Assembly: GCA_946479055.1 (NCBI GenBank)
Contig: CAMLEX010000345.1
Coordinates: 1 to 5,817, forward strand
Length of the DNA stretch: 5,817 nucleotides
From: an uncultured Bacteroidota bacterium
Lineage (GTDB): Bacteria > Bacteroidota > Bacteroidia > Chitinophagales > Chitinophagaceae
Direction: 5' to 3'
Part shown: positions 1 to 5,579 of the stretch, piece after piece
Numbering within the stretch: position 1 is the stretch's first letter
Layout of the letters: each line of letters begins with the position of its first letter
The notes under the pieces: model-generated
Seen by the model: only the letters and a program-made list of their open reading frames with translations
The model's database searches: none
Told to the model about the DNA's origin: nothing
Translations under genes and position numbers: made by a program

Positions 1-107
1 GTAAAGCCCATGCGTAATGGGGCAGCATACACCACCAATCCTGCCAGCGTGCAGGTGATGAGTTTCTTTAGAAAGGAGATTTTCTCCCTGGAACAATTAT
101 TGGTCAT
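1..107 (-). CDS. Partial CDS, N-terminus of a probable exported or membrane protein
   Basis: The minus strand reads an ATG at 107-105 followed by 35 open codons to the window edge, so only the N-terminus is present. Residues 8-15 are basic (EKISFLKK) and are followed by a hydrophobic run (LITCTLAGLVVYAA), which is the layout of a signal peptide or first membrane helix. The same frame has a TGA four codons upstream, so translation must start at or after this ATG. The start overlaps the stop of a 25-codon ORF as ATGA, which suggests translational coupling or a frameshift joining the two. The family cannot be identified from 35 residues. The call rests on the open frame and the signal-like N-terminus. 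Confidence 0.5.
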   Translation of the reverse strand, partial: MTNNCSREKISFLKKLITCTLAGLVVYAAPLRMGF

Positions 108-181
108 TGAATGTTTTCAATTATTTTGTCCTTCGTTAACTCATCGCAACCAGGCAGCTTCTTTTTAAATAAACCAAACAT
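104..181 (-). CDS. Possible 25-aa small ORF overlapping the left-edge gene
   Basis: The minus-strand ORF begins MFGLFKKKLPGCDELTKDK and ends in IIENIQ, with its TGA overlapping the ATG of the next ORF (ATGA). The overlap and the lysine-rich, plausible composition are the only support, and there is no clear ribosome binding site. It could be a coupled leader peptide, a small protein, or the true N-terminus of the left-edge gene separated from it by a frameshift. The opening MFGLFKKK resembles the start of several short Bacteroidota proteins, but this is from memory and weak. It may also be chance. Confidence 0.3.
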   Translation of the reverse strand: MFGLFKKKLPGCDELTKDKIIENIQ

Positions 182-287
182 TGTAGTCACAATATAGCGA
201 ACAGAAATAGACTTCATTCACAGGGCATTCCGTTGTTTTTTGCGTACAGGCTGAACTTATTCAAAATTTATGATTATATTAATCGCC

Positions 288-1808
288 ATGAATAGATCCC
301 TTACAATAAAGTTGACCTGCGCTATCCTGTTATTTCTCTGTCCGCTGACTGTTCGTGCCCAATCTGACCTACCTGTTCTGCAGGCCGGCACTGTTCGTAT
401 AAGCGGCGAAGTAACCATCCCGCAAAGCCTTCAAAAAGACAGTGTATGGCTGTGGCTGACCATCTCCCAACCATTTACCGGCGAAGTTAAGCGACATAAA
501 ACCCTGCTCGATGGCAATGGACGTTTTTCAATGACCGTAAACACAGAAACCAACCTGAGCTTATGTGCCGTTGGTACCGAAATAAATATGGGCCATTTGG
601 TTACCGTTCCATTAAAAAACGGGCGGGAAAGTAAAATAACCTTCAGTTACAACAAAGATGGAATTATTGATAAAGTAAAGACCAGTGATAATCCCGGATT
701 CACTGAAGAAGAACTTATCCAGAGCATGGGCAAACTAAGCGAATTGTTCAACAATGAACCTGCCAAACCGGAACCCTACTATAATAAATCGTTTAGTGCT
801 TATATCGATCATATAAATAACGCTTTGCAGCGAAGACAAACTGCCGTTCTGAACAAGCCATCCTTTCTATCTGAAAAGATGAAGAAGATCATATTTTCAG
901 ATTATTCACTGGCCATGTATTATACATTTGTATTCGAGTACTATAGCGAAATGGTCCGAAACTACAGAAATACGAATGACCATAAAACGCCGGATAGTTC
1001 AGAGATCAGGAAGCCTACCCGGGCGTACTTTTCATTCCTTAAAGACCTGGACCTGAATAATCCGCTCCATCTGTATGGCTATTCCTACCCCACCTTTACG
1101 CAGGAACTACTGCAGAATAGCACGTTAGATATTCCCCGTATTCAAGACACGCCCATCCCTGCATGGACAAAAAATGTAAAAGCGATCCTGGCACAACTGA
1201 CCGGATCTGATCAGGGCATGTTCTACGATATGCTGGCAAGCAATGCCTACGCCATGCAATTTGAAACTGAACTAAAGCCATTGACAGCAAAGCAGATTGA
1301 AAACATTAAAAACTACTACAAAGGAGGCGATCTTGAGAAGATCCTTCTGCGAAAAAACCAGGAAATAACGCAGCTGGCTCAGTTAAAAGAGGCTGTGGTT
1401 GTGAACAATACGCCCGATGTATCTCCCGAAGAATTAATGAGCACTATTGTTTCCAGGTATAAAGGGAAAACCGTTATTGTTGACTTTTGGGCTACGTGGT
1501 GTGCGCCTTGCCTTGATGCGATGAAAGAATCCAGGGACTTAAAAAAGCAGCTCGCCGGTAAGGATGCTGTATTTGTTTATATCAGTGGCCCTTCTTCCCC
1601 CAGGAAATTATGGGAAAGGCATATACAGGGAATTGGAGGAGAACAGTACTACCTGAATGCAAAAGAGTATCGGTATCTGATGGAGCAGTACAAACTTAGC
1701 GGTATACCCAGTTACCTGATATTTGATAAGAAAGGGGGGTTAAAGGAGCAATTTACAGCATACCCCGGGAATGAAGAGATGGGAAAGCGGATTGAAGCGG
1801 CGTTGTAA
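288..1808 (+). CDS. Secreted TlpA-like thioredoxin-fold protein with long N-terminal extension
   Basis: This is a probable envelope thiol-disulfide oxidoreductase of the TlpA/ResA type, 506 aa from this start. Residues 1-24 form a signal peptide: a short basic start, a hydrophobic core and a signal peptidase I-like VRA|QS site. Residues 30-100 look beta-rich, like the DUF4369-type domain often found before Bacteroidota TlpA domains. A mainly helical middle follows to about residue 370. The C-terminal thioredoxin fold (about 376-506) carries VDFWATWCAPC, with active-site cysteines 405 and 408, and the cis-proline segment SGIPSYLIFD at about 474. All catalytic landmarks are present. An in-frame ATG at 270 would add six residues (MIILIA). 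I chose 288 because it gives a cleaner signal peptide, but 270 remains possible. The methyltransferase gene follows 41 bp downstream on the same strand with no terminator between them. The substrate is unknown. Confidence 0.93.
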   Translation: MNRSLTIKLTCAILLFLCPLTVRAQSDLPVLQAGTVRISGEVTIPQSLQKDSVWLWLTISQPFTGEVKRHKTLLDGNGRFSMTVNTETNLSLCAVGTEINMGHLVTVPLKNGRESKITFSYNKDGIIDKVKTSDNPGFTEEELIQSMGKLSELFNNEPAKPEPYYNKSFSAYIDHINNALQRRQTAVLNKPSFLSEKMKKIIFSDYSLAMYYTFVFEYYSEMVRNYRNTNDHKTPDSSEIRKPTRAYFSFLKDLDLNNPLHLYGYSYPTFTQELLQNSTLDIPRIQDTPIPAWTKNVKAILAQLTGSDQGMFYDMLASNAYAMQFETELKPLTAKQIENIKNYYKGGDLEKILLRKNQEITQLAQLKEAVVVNNTPDVSPEELMSTIVSRYKGKTVIVDFWATWCAPCLDAMKESRDLKKQLAGKDAVFVYISGPSSPRKLWERHIQGIGGEQYYLNAKEYRYLMEQYKLSGIPSYLIFDKKGGLKEQFTAYPGNEEMGKRIEAAL

Positions 1809-1849
1809 CAAGCGGTTAATTTTAACTGAAAATCTTAAAAGGTACTGTT

Positions 1850-2482
1850 ATGGAAATATTAGAAGCGGCTGATGCATTTGACAAATCCGCAAAAATATAC
1901 CAGGATAAATTTATGGATGTCAGTTTATTTGCTGATACATTTAATTTCTTCTGCGATAACATACCCACCGATCATGCATCTATTCTGGATATTGCCTGCG
2001 GGCCGGGAAATATCACCCGGTACTTACTGGATAGAAAACCGGATTACGATATTTTGGGTATTGACCTTGCTCCCAATATGCTCAGCCTGGCGCAGGCTAA
2101 TAATCCTACGGCCACCTTTCAGCTGATGGATTGCCGTGAAATTGGCCAGCTGGAAAAGCGATTTGATGGGATCATGTGTGGTTTCTGCCTGCCGTATTTA
2201 ACACGCCAGGAGGCCGTTGAATTGATTGCAGATGCAGCCGGATTGTTAAAACCAGGCGGCGTGTTTTACCTGAGCACTATGGAAGAGGATGAACTTACCA
2301 AATCAAGGTTTCAAATATCAAGTACAGGTGACCAGGTGTATGTAAATTATCACCGGGGGGATTATTTAACGAACGCCATGCGGGAGAATAATTTTGAGGT
2401 GATGGATTTAAAGCGTTTTAGTTCTCCGGATAAGAATGGGGTTATTATTACTGATCTTGTTGTGATTGGGAAATTGGTATGA
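1850..2482 (+). CDS. Class I SAM-dependent methyltransferase
   Basis: This 210-aa protein has the size and motif order of a stand-alone class I (Rossmann-fold) methyltransferase, probably cytoplasmic. Motif I, ILDIACGPG (residues 45-53), is the SAM-binding glycine loop. Motif II is ILGIDLAPNML, with acidic Asp72 at the end of strand 2 expected to contact the ribose. Asp94 (FQLMDCREI) fits the adenine-contacting position. FDGIMCGFCLPYL (105-117) is strand 4, and LLKPGGVFYLSTME (132-145) is the post-I motif. This resembles the Methyltransf_11/25 families, but the substrate cannot be read from the sequence. An AAAAGG stretch about ten bases upstream could serve as ribosome binding site and supports this start. 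It probably shares a transcript with the thioredoxin-like gene upstream. A diverged copy of its last 20 codons and adjoining 3' flank lies at 3907-3980. Confidence 0.95.
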   Translation: MEILEAADAFDKSAKIYQDKFMDVSLFADTFNFFCDNIPTDHASILDIACGPGNITRYLLDRKPDYDILGIDLAPNMLSLAQANNPTATFQLMDCREIGQLEKRFDGIMCGFCLPYLTRQEAVELIADAAGLLKPGGVFYLSTMEEDELTKSRFQISSTGDQVYVNYHRGDYLTNAMRENNFEVMDLKRFSSPDKNGVIITDLVVIGKLV

Positions 2483-2494
2483 TTGACTGATATT
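2421..2494 (+). repeat. 3' end of the methyltransferase gene, copy 1 of a diverged direct repeat
   Basis: Bases 2421-2494 align without gaps to 3907-3980 at a constant offset of 1486. I count 57 identities in 74 positions, including a 10-base block GTTCTCCGGA and a 16-base block GGGAAATTGGTATGAT that spans the stop codon. The similarity continues about 12 bases past the TGA. Confidence 0.75.
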
Positions 2495-2497
2495 AAA

Positions 2498-2517
2498 GCC
2501 GGTGGCGTTCCGCTGGC
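2498..2517. terminator. Weak hairpin between convergent genes, possible terminator
   Basis: GCCGGTGG and CCGCTGGC can pair around a CGTT loop, forming 8 bp with two G-U pairs on the plus strand. There is no run of T on the plus side, and only TTTAAT follows on the minus side. It lies between the methyltransferase and the convergent lipoprotein gene, where a terminator would be expected, but it is a poor intrinsic terminator by sequence. Confidence 0.2.
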
Positions 2518-2557
2518 AATTCTAACTTCCAGTTCAACAACTCAGATGGGTCTGTTA

Positions 2558-3655
2558 TTAGTTATATTTTTTCAATAATTTATCATTCAATTCTCCATCA
2601 GGGTATAGGCCAATAAGTTTTGTAACGAGTTTCTTAGTCTCCTCATTGTAATTTAAATGCAAAAGATTGTTAGCTAAATAATAATATTTTGACGCTTTTG
2701 GAAGCTCTTCTAAAGCAAAGTCAAATTTTTCTTTATCAAACTCCTTATAGGTAATCAATGTATTTTTTAATTTACTAAACATAAAGGTTAAGTACAATTC
2801 AAGAAACTCATTATATTCCTGACTTATTGCAGTAGCATAATCAACGTTTTCTTTATTAAATTCAACAACATTGTTTATCTTTTCCGGAATTTTACTGCTA
2901 AACATTATTGCTGTTTCCTCTTTATGATCTAATAGTAAATATCTTAGAAACTCCTTTTTCCCTCCAAATTCGATTTCTGATTTTGCATATTTAAACAAAA
3001 ATGGGCTTATATATTGCCGCTCTTTATCTAATTCAGATAACAACTCATTTATTTTATTATTCAAATTTCCAATTGCATTATCGATGTTTTTGATATCCTT
3101 TAATGTTACATCAGATCTCGAATCTAATACTTCATCAAGACCCTGATCTAATACAAATGTAGTTTGATAATATTCTGAGTTATATGGGTTCTCATTTAAG
3201 AATTTGATCAGTGTTTTACCATAACGTTTCGTCTTTGTCAATTCAACTATTGTTTCAGTTCCTGGTTCTATCAGGTATGTAGTTATTGGGTAATCATAGA
3301 ATTTCTGGCAATATCCCATATAGTACTTATCGGTTAAGTTTTCAAATAATACATCGTTTCTTAGATCAAGAAATTTCCGCTCCGGTGTTAGAAAAATAAT
3401 GAATGGTTTATCGACTTTATCAAAGTTATATTCAAATGTTTTATCCGATGTTAGTTTTTGAAAGTCTTCTACGGTGGAATATGGAGAATGGAATGTAAAA
3501 GTGGCAAAGTATACTGTATCTGTAGGCCAATTATGCACTTTACCTTTAATGGTGGTTTTCTTTTGATTTAGCTTGTTCTTAAATGGTGTTTTTATAGATT
3601 GTTGATTACAGCCTGGCGTGAATAAAAGAAATATTGAGAGAATGTATTTCATCAT
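2558..3655 (-). CDS. Putative lipoprotein resembling a TlpA-family N-terminal region without thioredoxin domain
   Basis: I do not recognise this 365-aa protein as a named family. It starts MMKYILSIFLLFTPGC: a short signal peptide ending in a lipobox-like TPGC with Cys16, so it is probably a lipoprotein, although Pro at -2 is unusual. Residues 34-90 (TTIKGKVHNWPTDTVYF onward) and YLIEPGTETIVEL (127-139) resemble the beta-rich DUF4369-type region before TlpA or peroxiredoxin-like domains. Residues 185-365 are mostly helical and lysine/glutamate-rich. The protein stops at YPDGELNDKLLKKYN, about where a thioredoxin domain would be expected to begin, and there is no CxxC. The gene is visibly AT-rich: 17 G/C in the 60 bases at 2881-2940, against 29 in 60 at 1981-2040 in the methyltransferase. 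It is convergent with the methyltransferase and flanked by the duplicated methyltransferase end, which suggests acquisition. The start could be either of two adjacent ATGs (3655 or 3652). Confidence 0.85.
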   Translation of the reverse strand: MMKYILSIFLLFTPGCNQQSIKTPFKNKLNQKKTTIKGKVHNWPTDTVYFATFTFHSPYSTVEDFQKLTSDKTFEYNFDKVDKPFIIFLTPERKFLDLRNDVLFENLTDKYYMGYCQKFYDYPITTYLIEPGTETIVELTKTKRYGKTLIKFLNENPYNSEYYQTTFVLDQGLDEVLDSRSDVTLKDIKNIDNAIGNLNNKINELLSELDKERQYISPFLFKYAKSEIEFGGKKEFLRYLLLDHKEETAIMFSSKIPEKINNVVEFNKENVDYATAISQEYNEFLELYLTFMFSKLKNTLITYKEFDKEKFDFALEELPKASKYYYLANNLLHLNYNEETKKLVTKLIGLYPDGELNDKLLKKYN

Positions 3656-3702
3656 AATATCAGAATAATTAGTAAAATTAGATTATTGAAAACAGGAGGC
3701 TG

Positions 3703-3747
3703 ATTTATTTACAAGAATATATAAAAAGAATTCCTTGTAAAATAAAT
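3703..3747. repeat. Imperfect inverted repeat upstream of the lipoprotein gene
   Basis: The left arm ATTTATTTACAAGAAT (3703-3718) pairs with the right arm ATTCCTTGTAAAATAAAT (3730-3747): 16 bp with two single-base bulges and an 11-base loop. The core ACAAG/CTTGT is uninterrupted. It lies about 50 bp upstream of the lipoprotein start, within its presumed promoter region or 5' leader. It could be an operator, an RNA hairpin or an end of an inserted segment. The sequence does not decide between these, and AT-rich DNA produces such repeats fairly easily. Confidence 0.45.
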
Positions 3748-3893
3748 GGGACGAAACGATTCAATTTTGTGATGAATACATAAATAATTACTTAGTTAAA
3801 TATGGATTTTGTTTTTAAAATCAATGTTTGTGTTCTTCATCCACTTCAAAATTTTCGGTCTTATTCTGGCCATATAAAGAATCGACCATCTAA
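3748..3893. other. AT-rich stretch with no recognisable gene
   Basis: The 549 bp between the lipoprotein gene and the Crp/Fnr gene contain no intact ORF. This part lies between the inverted repeat and the methyltransferase relic. It has stops in the frames I checked and shows no clear similarity to the corresponding upstream part of the methyltransferase. The segment near 3884-3893 may be a decayed continuation of the relic. Confidence 0.4.
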
Positions 3894-3968
3894 AAAGCAT
3901 TTTCTGGTTCTCCGGAAAATGATGATTTGCCTATTACGGATCAGGTAGTGATGGGGAAATTGGTATGA
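3894..3968 (+). pseudogene. Relic of a second methyltransferase gene (C-terminal codons only)
   Basis: In the frame of the TGA at 3966-3968 this reads KAFSGSPENDDLPITDQV followed by VMGKLV. The C-terminus of the intact methyltransferase reads KRFSSPDKNGVIITDLV followed by VIGKLV. The match covers about 24 codons, with one extra codon here. A TAA at 3891-3893 interrupts the frame directly upstream, and no further methyltransferase motifs are recognisable, so this is a remnant. The similarity extends past the stop (bases 3907-3980 against 2421-2494). Many differences fall so that the protein stays similar, which fits a diverged paralogue better than a recent copy. The terminator 40 bp downstream probably belonged to this gene. 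Confidence 0.65.
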
Positions 3969-4008
3969 TGGCTTGATATTGACCATAACGATAAAACTGT
4001 GATATAAA

Positions 4009-4042
4009 AGAGAGCTGCCGTAAATGGTAGCTCTCTTTTTTT
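4009..4042 (+). terminator. Rho-independent terminator after the methyltransferase relic
   Basis: AGAGAGCTGCC (4009-4019) pairs with GGTAGCTCTCT (4026-4036) as an 11-bp stem with one G-U pair and a six-base loop. A run of seven T ends at 4042. The T-run marks it as a plus-strand terminator. The only plus-strand gene trace ending just before it is the methyltransferase relic, while the intact methyltransferase copy has no comparable terminator. Confidence 0.85.
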
Positions 4043-4130
4043 ATGGTGTTCTCTGAAACTTAAACAGAATCTAAATTAACAGTTACTCAACATTTTCAGT
4101 ACTTACCTGTTGAATAGGAAAAAATAATCT

Positions 4131-4146
4131 ATTTGTTAACTCAAAT
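4131..4146. promoter_or_regulatory. Candidate Crp/Fnr-type operator, dyad ATTTG-N6-CAAAT
   Basis: The 16-base dyad ATTTG TTAACT CAAAT has the 5-6-5 geometry of Crp-family sites (TGTGA-N6-TCACA in E. coli). It lies about 60 bp upstream of a Crp/Fnr-family gene and touches a -7-like element. That placement would suit autoregulation, which is an inference. Five-base arms can occur by chance. Confidence 0.35.
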
Positions 4147-4153
4147 ATGTTTG
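4146..4153 (+). promoter_or_regulatory. Candidate Bacteroidota -7 promoter element (TATGTTTG)
   Basis: TATGTTTG matches the Bacteroidota -7 consensus TAnnTTTG exactly and lies 51 bp before the Crp/Fnr start. No TTTG is found at the usual 19-21 base spacing upstream. The nearest TTTG (4132-4135) is only 10 bases away, so the promoter is incomplete or differently placed. Confidence 0.3.
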
Positions 4154-4204
4154 CACGCCTTTGTAGTTCAAGAATTTTATTCATCATAAAAAACCACCAT
4201 TTCA

Positions 4205-4858
4205 ATGAAAAAACCAAAACGAGAAGTAAGGATTCCTTTTGAGATTAACCCCATGGCCCCGGAGATTCAATCCTACTTTGCAACAGTAATCAGTCTTTTA
4301 AAAGTGCATCTTCCTCACCTCTCAGATGACTTAATAAATGCCCTTCTGAGCAAATGTGAAGTGTTTACATTCAAAAAGAACGACATTATAGTAGATTATG
4401 GTGAAACCTGCCGGTATTGCTATTTTGCCGTTAAAGGGTTGGTTCTTATTAAATTCCTGAAAGACGGAATTGAGAAAGTAAAATGCGCGTTAATTGAGAA
4501 TGACGTGATGGTTTCAGTAAAGAGCTTTAATCACCAGATACCAAGCACTGATAAACTTATTGCAAGAGAGGATACCATTACGGTAGCCATCACCTGGGAA
4601 AATCTTGAAGCCATTTACGCAGAATTTATTGAATTTGAAAGAGTAGGCAGGAAACTCACTCACCATTATTATGAGCAAACGGAAGAAAGAGCAACCTGGG
4701 TGCATTATAGTGCAGAAGAACGATATGAAATGCTTTTAAATCAATACTCATGGGTGGATCGTGTAACTGACGCAGAACTTGCGTCTTATCTTGGTATCAC
4801 CAACGTTCATTTGAGCAGGATAAAAAGCAAGGGTCGAAAAACGACTAGATACTGTTAA
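4205..4858 (+). CDS. Crp/Fnr-family transcriptional regulator
   Basis: This 217-aa protein has the two-domain Crp/Fnr plan. Residues about 30-145 form the cyclic-nucleotide-binding-like beta-roll, including FTFKKNDIIVDYGETCRYCYF and the turn VKGLVLIKF. A dimerisation helix follows at about 140-165. The C-terminal helix-turn-helix is at about 186-208 (RVTDAELASYLGITNVHLSRI), with LGITNVHLSRI matching the recognition-helix pattern common in Bacteroidota members. The phosphate-binding-cassette signature for cAMP (FGE...RSA) is not evident at 104-121, and there is no Fnr-type cysteine cluster, so the effector is unknown. C69 and C72 form a CxxC, which is unusual but not diagnostic. The protein is slightly longer than typical because of a basic N-terminal extension. 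A later ATG at 4253 is possible, but no ribosome binding site favours either start. A candidate operator and -7 element lie upstream. Confidence 0.93.
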   Translation: MKKPKREVRIPFEINPMAPEIQSYFATVISLLKVHLPHLSDDLINALLSKCEVFTFKKNDIIVDYGETCRYCYFAVKGLVLIKFLKDGIEKVKCALIENDVMVSVKSFNHQIPSTDKLIAREDTITVAITWENLEAIYAEFIEFERVGRKLTHHYYEQTEERATWVHYSAEERYEMLLNQYSWVDRVTDAELASYLGITNVHLSRIKSKGRKTTRYC

Positions 4859-4900
4859 CCTATGTTAACGGTTTTTAAAAAAGGGGCTCCTAATTTTGAC

Positions 4901-4976
4901 GATCAATTATTCACCCTGCTTCATGAAGTATTCAACTTATGCAAGCAGGAACATTTCTTCATCAAAAACCTAGGTT
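4901..4976 (+). repeat. Leader repeat copy A, with hairpin, upstream of the 35-codon ORF
   Basis: This copy matches 5086-5162. Shared blocks are GATCA, ACCCTGCTTCATG (4913-4925), CAACT and ATTTCTTCA (4953-4961), at offsets of 183-186. It ends directly at the ATG at 4977. Within it, CCTGCTT (4915-4921) pairs with AAGCAGG (4943-4949), and CAT/ATG and AAGT/ACTT continue the stem inside: about 14 bp with two single-base bulges and a 5-base loop. It probably acts as a 5' leader, function unknown. Confidence 0.6.
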
Positions 4977-5084
4977 ATGCCCGAACAAAAAGGACCCCTT
5001 TATTTCAGCGGCAAGCTCGGTAATATTGTTGGCTATTCCAGAAATGGGAAACACTATTACCGCAGCCTGCCTCTAACCATGTAA
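4977..5084 (+). CDS. Small ORF, 35 aa, possibly the truncated start of a short Bacteroidota protein
   Basis: This short ORF reads MPEQKGPLYFSGKLGNIVGY and then SRNGKHYYRSLPLTM. From memory, the pattern KGxxxFxGxxxxIxxYxxNGKxYxR opens a family of small Bacteroidota proteins that normally continue well past this point. Here a TAA follows after 35 codons and the second leader copy begins immediately after. It therefore looks like an N-terminal fragment left by recombination or deletion. The family link is unverified. It might instead be an intact small protein, or not expressed. The leader repeat ending at its ATG supports this start. Confidence 0.4.
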   Translation: MPEQKGPLYFSGKLGNIVGYSRNGKHYYRSLPLTM

Positions 5085-5085
5085 A

Positions 5086-5162
5086 GATCAGAATTAACCC
5101 TGCTTCATGCAGCATCCAACTGAAGCATGTTCAGTATTTCTTCACACCAAAACAATTTAAAA
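5086..5162 (+). repeat. Leader repeat copy B, with hairpin, upstream of the excisionase-like gene
   Basis: This is the second copy of the leader at 4901-4976. Its right end meets the ATG at 5163. TGCTTCA (5101-5107) pairs with TGAAGCA (5121-5127) around a 13-base loop, so a hairpin is kept although the right arm differs from copy A. An in-frame ATG at 5127 falls inside the hairpin and inside the repeat, which argues that translation starts at 5163 instead. Confidence 0.6.
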
Positions 5163-5486
5163 ATGAAATCACACTACTGGGAGAATGATCACATCATTGA
5201 ATTTTTCGAAGAGATAATAGCCAGGCAAATGTACCAGATACTGCCGGGAGGCAGGCGATGGATAAAATTGCCTGAATTAGAAAAGCTATTGGATCTAACC
5301 AAAGAAGAAATCTTCGATCTGGTGGAAAAAGGAACTTTTATGTTCACAACGCTTGGTGATAAATTTATGTTTGATTACAAAGAAATATGTGAGCTACTTG
5401 AAAACAACAAGTTTGAAGTTGCGCCCATTGATCTGAGAAGAGAATATGAGGATAAGGAAAAAGAGGATGAGGCTACACGTGCATAA
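5163..5486 (+). CDS. Small excisionase/MerR-like winged-helix DNA-binding protein
   Basis: This 107-aa protein has a central segment, residues 33-82, that follows the HTH_17 (excisionase/MerR-like) pattern. WIKLPELEKLLDLTKEEIFD gives the helix-turn-helix, LVEKGTFMF the helix and turn into the wing, and DKFMFDYKEICELLENN the wing and closing helix. Proteins of this type bind DNA as excisionases or small regulators; which applies here is unknown. Residues 1-30 are an amphipathic N-terminal extension (HIIEFFEEIIARQMYQIL). Residues 91-107 are a highly charged tail (RREYEDKEKEDEATRA). The start was set at 5163 because the duplicated leader ends there; an ATG at 5127 would add 12 residues encoded by the repeat. 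No integrase is in the window. The convergent membrane-protein gene's terminator begins two bases after the stop codon. Confidence 0.8.
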   Translation: MKSHYWENDHIIEFFEEIIARQMYQILPGGRRWIKLPELEKLLDLTKEEIFDLVEKGTFMFTTLGDKFMFDYKEICELLENNKFEVAPIDLRREYEDKEKEDEATRA

Positions 5487-5487
5487 C

Positions 5488-5518
5488 AAAAAAAGCCCTC
5501 CCGTGTATACGGGAGGGC
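5488..5518 (-). terminator. Strong rho-independent terminator of the minus-strand small gene
   Basis: GCCCTCCCGT (5495-5504) and ACGGGAGGGC (5509-5518) form a perfect 10-bp stem around GTAT. Seven A at 5488-5494 become a T-run on the minus strand, so it terminates minus-strand transcripts. On the plus strand the same hairpin follows the excisionase-like gene but without a T-run, so termination there would be less efficient. Confidence 0.92.
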
Positions 5519-5579
5519 TATGGTTCTATCCTGAATTGTTGCAACTTTCCTCAGGACAGGTAGCAAAAAGGTGTATGCC

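Noticed and set aside
235..269. Possible promoter (TTTG near 239) upstream of the thioredoxin-like gene
   Set aside because: No acceptable TAnnTTTG element lies at the right spacing, so it cannot be supported.
1096..1290. Minus-strand 64-codon ORF inside the thioredoxin-like gene
   Set aside because: It is a shadow ORF antisense to a well-supported coding region with no recognisable features.
4854..4869. Two GTTAAC sites ten bases apart at the Crp/Fnr stop codon
   Set aside because: These are short AT-rich hexamers with no further symmetry or context to suggest a function.
4881..5000. Long-range pairing AAGGGGCTCCT with AGGACCCCTT around leader A
   Set aside because: The stem is short with a bulge, the loop is about 100 bases and it is absent around leader B, so it is likely chance.
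4862..5023. 53-codon ORF in frame with, and directly after, the Crp/Fnr stop codon (MLTVFKKGAPNFDDQLF...)
   Set aside because: Reading through TAA would extend the regulator, but its HTH ends normally. Most of this ORF is the leader repeat, whose second copy does not keep the frame open, so it is probably noncoding.
5529..5556. TCCTGA...TCAGGA inverted repeat downstream of the membrane-protein gene
   Set aside because: Only six base pairs with a 16-base loop, and a much stronger terminator lies next to it.
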